64,000 bases of DNA from Leucocoprinus leucothites (taxonomy: Eukaryota > Basidiomycota > Agaricomycetes > Agaricales > Agaricaceae). Position 1 is the stretch's first letter, and the number at the start of each line of letters is the position of its first letter. The stretch covers positions 1,488,001 to 1,552,000 of the forward strand of contig JAACJO010000001.1 of the NCBI GenBank assembly GCA_013368445.1, given 5' to 3'. Below, one piece after another: positions 10,567 through 23,090 of this stretch. Below the pieces are notes generated by a model. The model was not told where the DNA came from, did not search any database, and saw nothing but the letters and a program-made list of their open reading frames with translations. The position numbers were made by a program, and so were the translations under genes.

Positions 10567-12783
10567 ATGGCGGATGTGCGACAACGGGCTATTATCAAGG
10601 TATTTGATTTCTCTACGGCATATGAGATCATCGACTGACGCGTGTTACAGGTCTTTAGAAAGTATTCTAATGCGCTGGGACCAGATGCGTTGTCTTTTAT
10701 TGAAGATATCCTGACGGAGCACGAAATCGCAGAGGAGGACCTTGAATCAAGTATTGAAACGCTTGCTCGAGAGTATAACAAGCAAGATGGTGAGAAATTC
10801 CACTCGTTGATAGTTTTCAATGAATGGACAGACAACTGGGTAGTATGATAGACGCGGCGATGAAAGTCTCCATCGAGGTTTTGCAGAGGGTGTATATGAG
10901 TTTGCAGGACCAGGATGACGACGCGGGAGGTGCAGGGGATGGGGCTGCGTATAGGGATGGGTTGAATCTGGAGAATCATTTATGGTTCATTGATTCATAT
11001 GAGATGCCTAGGTGGCATTGGTCGAACGAGAGAGGGTCTTTTGAACGGTAGGTCTTATTCCGTGCCTTTGTCTTAAGGGGCCCATTAACAGTTGTGGCGA
11101 AATTTCAGGGCATCTTCAAGCACATCAGTTTCAGGATCTCCAGAGTCAAGAATAGCGGCTATGAGAGACAGGCTGGATATCATCCGGCAATGTATCTTGC
11201 GCAATGAACATTTTGCACCTTCTACTATTCCATCAAGAGATCGCGAGAAATTGGTCACTTTGAAGTCGACGAAGCAGTTGCTTGGAAGACCTGGGCAGAG
11301 GTTTCTGTTGCTGGGGATGTTGACGCATAATAAGGAGGGGAAGATGTGTTTGGAGGATGCGGATGGGAGCGTTGGGTTGGATTATTCGACTTTGGTGTGT
11401 GTTTTTTTGGTCTATTTCTGTTGTATTGCTGGTATTAATTGTGGGCTTGTAGGATGAGCCTGGTGAGGGACTTTATACAGAGGGGTGCTTTGCGCTTGTG
11501 GAAGGAGAGTATACAGAGGACGCGACGTTGGAGGTGATAGCTATTGGCCAGCCGCCTTCTGAGCCTCGTGCGACTGCCAGGTGAGCGTTACGAGGGCTTT
11601 TGACTCAATACGTCTCTAATGATCTCCAGGTCGATATATGGTCATATTGACTTTCTCGGTAAAGGGGCGACGTCAATATTGGAAGATGTAAGATTAAGTT
11701 CTTTACTGCTGGTGAAATTGGCTCATAAACATCTTAGGCGCACCTAGCGGTGAGGGTTCAAGAAGAACTACAAGACATGAATTTCTTTTTCTTGTCCGAC
11801 GTTTGGCTAGATGTGCCAGAGACGCTTCAAAATCTGCAAAGAATGTTTGATAACTGCATCGAGAATGACTTTATACCCAAAGTTATTGTCCTTTGCGGAA
11901 ATTTCTCTAGTAAATCAATATCACAAGGAAGCGGAAGAGATATACAGAGATACCAAGGCGCGTTCGTCTCCCGTTATCCCTGTGACTTCGTTTCTGACAT
12001 TACCACTATAGATGGATTTGATGCACTCGCAGACCTTGTGGCGCAGTACCCTCCAATTACGCGTGCGGCGCACTTCGTGTTTGTTCCAGGACCTCTAGAC
12101 TTGACACTTAACTCCATACTTCCTCGGAGACCGATCATGTCGAGTTTCACCACCAAACTTAAGAGTAAAATCCCCAAAGTCCATTTTGCATCAAATCCAT
12201 GTCGAATCAAATTCTTCGATCAGGAAATTGTGATATTTAGGGAGGATCTTATGTCCAAGATGTTACGAAATATGGTAGGGGCGAAACCCGATGTTTCGAG
12301 TGCGGATCTGAAACGATATGTGAGTTTCTGTGCGTGTTTTCGACTCTAAGCTGACGAATCCGGTCATTGCAGCTCGTTCAGACGATACTTGATCAGGTGC
12401 ATCTAAGCCCTCTAGCTTTGAACATCCAGCCTGTGTTGGCTGATTATGATCATGCCCTGAGATTATATCCCTTGCCAACGACAGTACGTGAAACTTTACG
12501 CTCTCGCAGACGAGTTGATGTTTACGAGCGCTATCCTCCCAAATAGCTTGTACTTGCGGATAAATACGACAGATATAAACTAACTTATATGGGCTGCCAT
12601 GTTTTCAACCCTAGCACGTTCTCGAGCAATAACCCCACCTTCTGGATGTATAAACCTGCAGAACTTAATTCAGAAGAATGGTAAGTCTATCTCTTGTTCT
12701 CTCAGGGCGTCGTTCGTTGATTGCCGACATTTTTGATGTGCTGCCGGAATGCTAGTGTGCTTGACGTCCCAGCCGATGACTGA
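10567..12783 (+). CDS. DPB2: DNA polymerase epsilon subunit B (Dpb2/POLE2)
   Basis: About eleven exons from ATG 10567. Dpb2 is the essential non-catalytic B subunit of the leading-strand polymerase and links it to the CMG helicase. The N-terminus '[21 protein letters not shown]' is the small helical domain of the family. The middle is an OB-fold, with '[20 protein letters not shown]' and '[20 protein letters not shown]'. The C-terminal half is the inactivated phosphoesterase domain ('[10 protein letters not shown]', 'LCGNFSS', '[11 protein letters not shown]', '[19 protein letters not shown]') and it ends with the usual 'TFWMYKPAE'. Between 11958 and 12011 is a 54-nt stretch that reads open but breaks the conserved '[11 protein letters not shown]' block. 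It has a GC start and a ctatag end, so I take it as a GC-AG intron. Confidence 0.9.
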
Positions 12784-13306
12784 TCAAAAATTTGGGACTC
12801 TATTTTTGTGTTGCTAGCGCTGAGTCGAGGAAAGTGGGATAGGATTGAGCGATTCAGAGTAATTTGTAGTGTTCTGAGTGCGGGCTATGTACTCTGGTGT
12901 CTGTATTCTTGACCTCCAGTCCGCTGACTGAGCTCCGGGCCTCAAGATTGGTTATGATCCGATCGAAACTGTGGTAATTGTTCCAAAAGAGGAAAATGAT
13001 TGGGCGCTTGAGAACCCCTGGTTGAGTGACGTTTGGGGGCTCATAAGCATAATGTTGTAGACACGCTTCGCCTGCTCTGGTCCTCTTGACTTTGTTCCAC
13101 GTCCCATTCTCATTCGATCCCAATTTCCATTTATTCTCATTTCTCTAGAGTTGTACACTCAAAATACATGCATTCGCGTGTCTGACTGACATTTCACTCG
13201 AATATCAAGCAGTCGTACGAGTCCGAGTTCCTTTCTATGTTTATGCATAGCACTCGTCCGCTCATATGTGGTGTTTTGCTTCATACAGATTTTCTGCAGC
13301 AACTCA
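12784..13306. other. Intergenic between DPB2 and FMP27
   Basis: A 523-bp tandem gap holding the DPB2 3' UTR and the FMP27 promoter. Short open frames on the minus strand show no family resemblance and no good splice pattern. Nothing else was identified. Confidence 0.45.
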
Positions 13307-16300
13307 ATGACTCAATGGAACATTAGCACATTATTCTACACGCTCGTCTATGTTCTTCTCATCGGGAATCCAACAACTTACTGGTCGAGAGCACTCATAT
13401 GGCTCGTTCGAATCACCACCATCTCGCTGCTCCTTCGAACATACATCGCACCCTGGCTCCTCACCTTAACATCCAAACACATTCGCATTCGCAGCATCAG
13501 TTTAAGGTCCATCAAGGGCCTATATTTCAAGAAAGGAAGATGGTCATATAGAGCAGAGAGAATAGGATATGTCTTCGGAACGGTTGAAGGTCGAAAACGG
13601 TTGACAGTTCGTATCGATGGATTGAAGATTGAGATGGAGAAGGCGGTAGAGGTGGAGGGGGGAGAGAAACACACGAAGAGGGCGAGGCATAGACGGAATC
13701 TGACATTGGCAGACTTGAATCCTTCACCGCTGGCTGGATACTTGTGGCGCGTCTTCACGAATGTGGCTTTGGCACTTGAGCCTTGGCTAAGGCCTTTGAT
13801 CCGAAATGTGGTCGTTGCGTGCCTTCGTGTTGGAATCCAATGGATACCTACTGTGACACAGGCCCTGTCATTTGAGTTACACTCGACTGTGTTTACTCTT
13901 ACGCAGATCCCTGGGACGCAGATCGTTGCAGATGAGATTAATTTGCATGCAGAGTTGAATTTGGTCCAAGTGGAGAGTTTGGCCGAGAATTCAGTGCAGG
14001 AAAGGGGCGACAATGAAGCCGATGGAAGGAAAGTTCCTGCGGCATCGTCTTGGACGTTCTATGGGATGGCAGGGTGGAAGAAGAAAATGTCAGATGGGCT
14101 GAGAAGGGCATTAGATCGAGCTTGGGGGGCGATGCATGGAACTGCTACCGTCTCATTCAAGTTGAGTGATATTGCTGGCACGACGCCGAAGCGAGGGCAA
14201 CCTGGTATGTCTTTATTAGCTTGCTATTGACTACACCTAGTGATTGGTTGATTTTTTGCAGGACACGAAGGAACCAGGACCTTTCTTCGATTGCCGGGAA
14301 TAGTCGCACTTGACGGCCGGTTGGCCTTCTCCCCGCGAACTGCGTCCATCGATGCCAATAGCATCACTTTGGGGCTGAAAGTCGATGAGGCTGCTATTGG
14401 AGTAGATCTCTTAAACGACGTCCTTCGCGTCATTGTGCCCCCAAAGCAAAAGTCTGCGATGAACGCCGTTAATGCCACTCCAGCACCTGGAGCACCGCTA
14501 CCGGTAACACCTGCTTCGCCCAAGCCCCCGATAGAAATTGCTGCTGTTGTTCCAGTCGAGCGACCATCGCAGAAACGCTCAAGATCATCAACCCTTTTCT
14601 CTGCTGGGTTTCTGCCCATGTCACCTGCTGCCGCCTTTGGCTCATTAGAGGGGAGATTGTTGCCCTCAAGAGCAAGTGCTATGCCATTCTTAAGAGCGTT
14701 TTCTGTGAGTGTTTGATGATCTTATAGTAACTGTTCGCTGAGTTCGTTTTCAGTCGTCGATTTCTTCCACAGGAAGACTTTTCGTCCAACCCCACCGCAG
14801 ATTGAGAGATCAACGCTACAAGGTATTTTGATAATTTTGATTTCAGTTACTTGTTGTACTGACCTTAACCAGTCCACTCTCTCCACTATTAGCAAAGTCG
14901 CTGTTGAAATTTCCTCTGTTTCTCTATCATTTTCTTCCACGACCTCACAGACCATCTATTACAAGACTGCTATCAAGGATGTCCGTGTGGATTTCCACCC
15001 GAGTAGCGTTGCCACCGACCCCCTGCATGCTCAATGGCTGGGTCACTCTCCTAAGCCCGAGTGCTTTGACCCAGAGTCATATGGGCTACGACTTCGTGTC
15101 ACAACGATCATAGTAGAGAGGCACAAACGTGGGGATGTGTTCCCACTCGTGACTTTGGGCACCCTTGATTTTCAAACCGTGGCCTATCAATGGCCATCGC
15201 CTTGGTTGATGCCATGTATGTTCATGAGGGGTGATCCGAATGCACCCTTTTTGGCGACATCACTGAAGATTGGAGGATTGGAGCTCACAGATAGATTGGA
15301 CGATTTGCGAGATTTGCTGGAGCGTCGGGCATCTAAGCCCAAGAATACGACAGCGAAGCCAAGTTTATTCACAAGATTCGATGGCTTGCAGCTTCCTCGT
15401 TGTGCAATACAGATTCACTGCGGAGTCATTTGTGCGCGTATGATCTGCGAAAATAATGATCAGCGGACGTCGAGTACCTTGGAGACGAGGACAAATGGGT
15501 TCAATCTTGGACTCAATACTCAATATGGCTCACGCTTGGCCATGCCTTCTGAGTCTTCACCGCTCGGACTTGCACACCTGTTGGGCTCCATTTCCTTCAA
15601 TTTGGACCCAGTGCTCTGCCATGTGCGTTCGGGATGGGCTTCAGTGGGGTTCGCATCGGATAACGAATTCCTTGATGATCCCCCGGTTCTCTCGATAGGA
15701 GCGATCGAAGGAGGAGGTGATCTTGGTGCGGAAGCCGAAGAGGAGCTTGATGTCTATAGGATCAAGAAGTCGACGATGTTCTGTGATGTGCATGCTATCA
15801 TTGATACGATCTGCGTGGAGCTTTGGCACGCAGACTCTGTCTCTGCAACTGTGCAATTACTGGCGATGCTGCCTGCACGACCACCACGATCATCACCAGA
15901 TAATGAGACGCTCGTACCTACTAGACCCTTCTCGCTACCTTCAGGTATCACGCTCTCGGCGACTTTGGCCAGGTTCATTGTTGTAGTCACTGCACCGGAT
16001 ATCAATCCAAAAGAGACGGACCTTTCGCGAGGTATTGGGCTTAGGGCCCTCATTTCTTTGGAGATCTGTGCTTCCGGACAAAAACCAAGCTCAAATGCTC
16101 GAAACCTCAAGCGCTTGGAATCACGTATGCTGTTGGGGTTGTCGAAGGAAAGGCTCGCGGATTCGATTGCAGTGGTAGCCAAAGGTCAAACGGAACCTGT
16201 TGTTTCTGCAGCCGCTCGACTATCCATTCGGAACTTTGTCGTGCGAAGTGCCGTGGCCACGCAATATGAATCAGATGACCCTTTCCTTGCCGGGAGAGAT

Positions 16301-19300
16301 GACTTTACGCCTACTGACGAAGAATTCATTCGCATCAAATCTATCCAAGTGGATGCTTCGCTTCCTACCTCTCAGGACAAGGAATCACTCCAGTATGCCT
16401 GCCAGGTCACAGTCGATATACCTTCAATACGCAGCAACTTCCAGCTGGGGAACATCTATTGCGCCTTGCTCGCTCTACAAACAGTACAAAACCTGGCCCA
16501 TGTTCGCCGTTCCAATCAGTATGAGGGACGCAAACCTGGATCACCCGAGATTGCTGTGTCGGTGGAATGTCGTATACAGGCTTTCACCCTGCGTTGGGCA
16601 CTACCCAAACAAACTGTCGTTTCGGTTCTCGAAGATGCCTGCTTCACTTGGCTTCCAAGTCAACCCGTTCGAACTCAGTTCAAGTCTCTTACATTCTGGG
16701 TACCTCCTCCAACGATGGTCAATAGATGGGAGCACAACCAGGATCAGAAATGGGATGAGCTGCTCACCTGCCATCAATGGGATATCACCTTGCCTGTGGT
16801 GGATCATTCTATTTCTGTCGCTGCCAAAGGGGAAAGCCTACGTTTGCGCATCCCTCATGGTTACATACTAGCGGATTTGATACTTGATCTCACCGTCGTG
16901 GCCAAAGCCGCCAAGCATCTTGTCCAAATTGTCAAGTCTGGCGTGTTCACAGATCTGCCTGCTCCAGAACCCGAAGGACCGAAACTTTCCCCCAACATGA
17001 CCTTTGAAATTCGAAGTTTCTGCATCGAAGCCATCGACGACCCATTCGAGTCAAGGCTGAGTGCAATCTGGAGAATTGGGCTGGAAGCAGTGAAGCAACG
17101 CTTGGAGCGAGAAGAGGCTTTCGCTGCGAAGCTTGCTGCAATACAGGCAGCAGGAGATAATTCGGATACCCAGGTAGTGGTTGAGGGAAATCACGATTAC
17201 CGATTCTCAGCGAAACATTCCGTTTCGGTAGATGATGCACGGAGACGGCTTGATGAGGTTCATTTTCTAGATTGGAAGTTTCGCTTGCAAAATCTGAGGG
17301 ATTCGTGGTCAAGGCAAGAGTCGACCATCCTTCATCGGCTTTATGGACCGCAAGTCATCAGTGGCAAAGGACCATTTTCCAAGTCCAAAATTGCTGCCAA
17401 TCCTGAGGCCCCACCTTTGTTCAGGCTGTTCATCACATCCCTTAACATATCCACTTCTCTGCCCATGTTTTCTTTGGATAAGGTGCCTGATTTTCTCCAC
17501 GAACAGGGGAAGGGTTTGCCCAAAGATACCGAGTTTTCTCTCCTCGTTCCTCTGCATATCAACTTCACCCTGGAATCAGTCAGGATCACCGTGCGTGATC
17601 TTCCTATTCCCCTGCTCCACGTCCAACGAGATTCGGATTCTGGTGTACCTGCTTGGACCTTCGATTCAGATATTGTCATTGCAGAGGAAATGGGCTCTGA
17701 CCTTTCTTCGGACTGGATTGAATGCCCTGTACTTCCGGCAAACCAGGGCATCTATGGGACGAGTCCTCTTTCTCTTCACGTGCCGAAAACAATCATGCCC
17801 GTCAAGTCCTATGCCTGCCCGAACATTCATATCGCCACATCATGTCCGACAATATTATCTTGGGGAGTCAGCTACAACCCTGTCATACAGGACATTGTGA
17901 GGATAATTGAGACTTTGACACCAAATTCTCGGGATCCTTCGCCTCCGATCGGTTTCTGGGATAAGGTGGGCCCCTCTCTGAACAATGTACCGTGTTGCTT
18001 TCTTAGTTTGCTTGATTCATAGTTGCGCCTCATAGCCCACTGGAAAATCAAGTTTTCATTCAAAGGAGAAGTGAGGTGCTACCTGAAAGGTAAGGTAACT
18101 TCCCGTGACTTCACGTAACTCGTGTCCTCATAACATCAATTTCAGGCTCTCGTGATCCCGTGTACACGACCGACAGCGGCGCTGGTTTTGTTCTTGTCTG
18201 GAGGGGCTCTCCTGAGTGGTTGATTGGGTATCCTAATGAGCAGCGAGAGCTCACGCAGCTTACAAGTGAAACGATGTTGATCGCCATTCCACGGTAATAA
18301 AAAAAAATAACACGCATACAAGTCAAAGAATGCAACTGACGCGGACTTATGTAGATTTGGTGAACCAGCATCAGATGGAGTTCTCGACTTGATGCAGTCC
18401 TCGGTCAATCCCTACCGTAAAATCTGTGCCGAACTTCATTCTGGCGTTCGCTACGGAATTGGTTTTATTTTTGAACGGACATGCGATATCGACTGCTCTA
18501 AGTGCTCGGGAAATGCATTCCAGAGACAATGCCGGCTTTTCCACTTTACTCCCCACCATCGTATTCGACTAGAGACGAAACCTGATAAGCCACTGCTTAA
18601 GGTATGCTTGATATCCTCCAAATCGATATCTCGGATTGCTCATATTCGTTAGGCCACAGATGACTCTTACAGAGCATTTCGTTCTGACTTTATTCACTTC
18701 TCTTTCTCGCTTGTTCCATCAACCAAGAAACGTTATGGCATCACCAACGCTCTGCATCTTACGCCCAAAGCTTTCACTCATTTCTGGACGTGGTGCTCCC
18801 TCTTTGATAGTATTCCAACACTGCCCATTCGGACAGGCACTTATTACACCCCCCGCACCATCACTCCTAAGTTTGGGCGGCATATCGCGACCATTAAATA
18901 TCGTATCATCTTGACCAAACTCTTTGTGATGCATGGTTACATAGATGATTCTCGCCAGAGTGAGTTTTTTAGACACTTCTTGGACACTTCTGAGCATCAA
19001 GGGTCAACCTTACTAACTGACTCTATGTAGCATGGACCGAAGGCATCACGCCCTGGATTGGGGTCAAGGGCATGATTGATGAACTTCGCCTTGATATGCA
19101 TCAGCGTGATCAAGAAACACATGTTCACGGAATTGAACCAGACACAATCAAGACGACACATCACAAGTCCTTCTATGCGGCCGAACTTGTCCTTAAAGGT
19201 GTTGATCTCAGGACTATCCTTGCCATCTTCCCAGAAACACTAAAGACGGAAGTGTCAACGGCTGGGTCATCATCAACAAGCACCTACCTCAGACTCGACG

Positions 19301-22300
19301 ATCTGCCTCGAACCCCTCTTTCCTCTTCGTGGTACAACGTCCATGACTTCATTGAACTCGATTGGACCTCCCCAGCCGAACCTGTAGTTCACTACCTACC
19401 GTTCGCAACGTGCCCTCGATTCGCTTACGTCAAACGAAATGCTGCCAAGATTGGCAACAAGCCTATAAGCAAGTTCGGCATCGAAGATACGCACGTCTGT
19501 TTGCTCGAACAGGAACCATGTGAGCACATCGGTTGGCTTGTAGGCGATTAAACTTACTGACCATAAATATCAAGCCGCCTCTCAAATTCAAATTGCGTTG
19601 GCAATTGACCGGATAGACGAGCTCAAGCGTTCCTCGACCAGCAATACCTCATTCGTGCGTATTTGCATTCTTCTACCTATATCCAGCCTCAACTTTCATG
19701 ACTGTAGACCGGATTGCAATCACATCAGAAGATGATTATACTACTTGAAGATTATATCGCCTTGCTCAGAAATGCTGAGGCTGAAGCAGACCAACATCAC
19801 TTTAAGAAGTATCATATGCCTTCCGAAGTCGCACTGCCTAAAGAGTGGGCTGAATTTGACCACGCCTACCAACTGCATTGTCTGAATCTATTCTTGGACA
19901 AGACAACACGGGATGTAAGGATGTCAGCAATGCAGAGTAATTATCATTAACAGTGCGTTTGCTGGTAGATTATGATTCAGTATTATCATTCATCGCGGGA
20001 AAGAAAAGGCTTCGAGTATCATCTAGCATCCCGGTAGACGTTTATGTTCCTCATAGATATGAGAACTCCCACTCACTCTCCTGTAGGGCGGTCAAATTCA
20101 TTCGAGACCAAGCGAAAGGTGTTAAAGTAAAATCAGCCCTCGATCCTGAAGAACGACCTCGAAACCCATCTAACACTGCTCAACTGGCAGCTTCGGCGAT
20201 TCGTAAAATCCTCAGAGGAGAAGGTGGAAAGTCGTCAATTGACGCTGACCAACAGGAGCATCTGGGTTTGCAGACAGATCCCCTCGACGGGTGGTCAGAT
20301 GGAGTAACACTCCAAAAAGCGCACTGCTGCTTCCTCCTCAAACCCCAGGTTGTGTTGAGGGACGAAGGCTCAGACGATGTGTGTATCGTCGCAGCCGTGC
20401 AGGCTAAGATGCAATCGTTCGCGATCATGGATAATGCCAATATCGATGATCCTATTAGCGGAAAGATCATGTCGCGGTCGGTGTCTTCCGCTGTTCAATA
20501 TGTGCTATTGTCTGATACTTTGTCCTGCAGGAGCTACACATCTTTATCAGGACTCCAGACATTTTCCCCAGTGCACGAGGCCAGGCCAAGCCGCCTCTAC
20601 GTCCCACTAGAAGTTCTGGTTGACCTGCGTTGTGAGAGTGATGAGTTTGAGCGCTTAGTGCCTCAGACAGACGCAACATTCCATTATGACAAGTTCAATC
20701 GCCTACGTCTTCGTAACCAAGTCACTACCGAGCCTTTCGTGCGCCCTTCAGTGGATACAGCTTCTTCAATAATACATACTCATCTACATGACCAGACCGT
20801 AAGTATTCTTCCATGATAAATATCAACCGAAATTCATCCATTTATCAGGATTTAATTCGAGTGCATATACCACATTTCACCGTATCTGCAAACGACAGAC
20901 ATTTTGGGGCTATTTCCAATGTCGTCACCAAACTTTTGCTATTCTCTGATGCCACCCACAAAGCGCGGCTCGAGAAGCTAGAAACTCTCCTTTTCACATA
21001 TGACTTTACGGACCTCTGTCAAGCCGCCGATGTCATTGTCAGTCTCCAAGGCCGCCTCAGAGCAGCCCTCGAGACGGAGAGGATGCTTGAAAACAATCTC
21101 CGCTATCTTCCAACTGAAGAGGATACCAAGACTGGGCGACTGCGGCTTAGAGCACATATTCTCACACTGACAGAGGAGCTCAATTATCTATTTGACGCCA
21201 TCAAGTTGGCACAAGACCGTACAGATGATCGTATGGACCAAAAATCTGCATTGCTGGTCCATGCGTCGTCTTCGGAACTTTCATGGAGGATGTTGGGTGA
21301 TGACAAGGACCTACTTGCAAAACTTGTGATACAACACAGCAACTTCTACTGGCTCAGCAGACAAGACAGTGCAATGGTAAACGACTTGGCTATCGGGAAT
21401 CTGCAAGCGTTCGATGGATCCCGCGATGCAATATGGACGGAAATTCTATCCAAACACGACGAACCTGCGAATCACCCACTCCACAAGGTATGTCTAGACT
21501 CTGAGGTTGAGAGAGCGCCAGCTCACCCCTCTCAGCGCAATCTCTTCCTACTAGCACACTGGTGTATCCTTCCACCTGTTGGGGGCATTTCGATTTACGA
21601 GACCTTCGAGGTCTCCTTGCATCCGCTCAAAGTCCAAGTCGACGCGAAAGTTGGACGCCGCATCATGGAATACCTTTGGCCAGATAGACGTCATCGGTCA
21701 CAAAGCATTGACGATAATAGTTCCAGCTCCTCTCACTCTGACGACGACCCCGCTCCAACTGATCCTCAAATAATCAGCCCGCCTATACGCTCCTCGCTCG
21801 ACTCACCTCGTGCATTGCAGTATCTCCATCCCGATTCTACAGTTAGAGGAAGTGGTGGTGGCGGTTTGGCTCCTCCAAGTTTGCGCAAGCTTGCAGCATC
21901 TCGTTCGTTCACAGATCTTCGCAGCACTCGGGAAGATCACCGTTCCCGAATACTCCCTTCCAACAGTGGCCAAAGCGGAAGATCCCATTCACCAGATACT
22001 CTAGCATTCGCCTCGACGAGAATCAAGGTAGACTCAAACCTTATCGATAGGCGAGGGGGCGATGCAGCTGTCATGATGACTCGCTCATCTCAAAAAACGT
22101 TCATCTCGGTGAAGGTCGCAAGGTCTGTAATTCAGCTGTCGTGACATTGCCCTGCTGAATGATTATACCTTCAGCATGAATCTAGTGCTGAGCATTGTCA
22201 AGGAAGGCTCATTTGAATGCCATGACCTCCGCATCAAAACAAAGGATCTGATCTATCGCAATCAAACTTCAAGTGTATGTCATTATTACCTTTAACTGTG

Positions 22301-22746
22301 CCTCCTCCTAACACATGTTGGAATAGTTTGAGGAACTTGTGAATCAGTTTATTCCTTCGAATATGAACTGGAGGGGATGGATGAAAATGGTTTTCCACCA
22401 GCCGTTGATTCCAGTTCTCCCCGTGGCTAAGGAGATCCTATCCAAGACAAAATTAATCGGCTCATCCAGACACAATGATGCGGACGTTCGGTCAGGGAAA
22501 GGGAGCGATTCCAAGAAACGCAGTTTGACAAAGTTTCACCTTCCCAGTATTGGGTGGAGTCGATCAATGCACTCAAAGCAGTCAAAGAAGTCTGCACAGC
22601 GTGCGAATATTCCACTATATACCCTGCAGCCTCTGACGTCAGAACCAGAACCGCTGGACGTAGATGAAATGGGTGTTATACAGACTCCCCAGAGATCGAG
22701 TTTCGGTAGCACATTCCCACCGAACCATCCATCTTCCTTAGTCTAA
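13307..22746 (+). CDS. FMP27: Fmp27/BLTP2/Hobbit/SABRE giant bridge-like lipid-transfer protein
   Basis: The largest gene here: about 9.4 kb, some 17-20 exons, roughly 2,800 residues. It starts with a single N-terminal membrane anchor (MTQWNISTLFYTLVYVLLIG) and then a very long run of beta-rich sequence typical of RBG-repeat proteins, which form a groove carrying lipids at ER-plasma-membrane contacts. The family tag 'GFWDK' is present literally at 17951-17965. After it come conserved blocks: 'LHLTPKAFTHFWTWCSLFDS', 'ITPWIGVKGM', 'FHYDKFNRLRLR', and 'WLSRQDSAMVNDLAIGNLQA' with 'IWTEILSKHDEPANHPL'. The C-terminal region carries a Ser/Asp-rich disordered insertion (about 21,700-22,020) and a closing 'LVNQFIPSNMNWRGWMKMVF' segment. 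The splice joints checked keep the family sequence continuous; the exact exon number is uncertain. Start ATG 13307 is the first in frame before the anchor. Confidence 0.9.
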
Positions 22747-23090
22747 CGTTGAGAGGCAATAACTCTTTCTTCACCCAAGCCACTCTCTTCCAGGCAGAAT
22801 CCAACGCTGAGCGTTCATCTAATACTCGTTTTATTCCTACATCAATTGGATTGATACCCTTCGTATAAGTACATCATCGATTCATTCCACGAGGATTCCT
22901 ATTATTATCTCGTATTTAAGATTCCATGCTCCATACATAGCTCCAATACATCACTTGCATCATCATTCAACTCACTTTCCACCATGCACCATCCTGAGAT
23001 GAACAAGCTTTTTCACAAATATCCTAGCACAGCATAATTATTGTCCAATCAATCCATATACAAAACGCTCCTTTACTCCACACGTCCACC
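22747..23090. other. Intergenic between FMP27 and the DUF2985 gene
   Basis: A 344-bp AT- and pyrimidine-rich spacer containing the FMP27 3' UTR and the next promoter. The run of CT-rich sequence just before ATG 23091 (ctcctttactccacacgtccacc) resembles fungal core promoters. No gene seen. Confidence 0.4.

Noticed and set aside
15180..15210. WPSPW word in FMP27 as the family's WPPW domain
   Set aside because: It lies near residue 600, while the WPPW domain of the family is C-terminal; likely coincidental.
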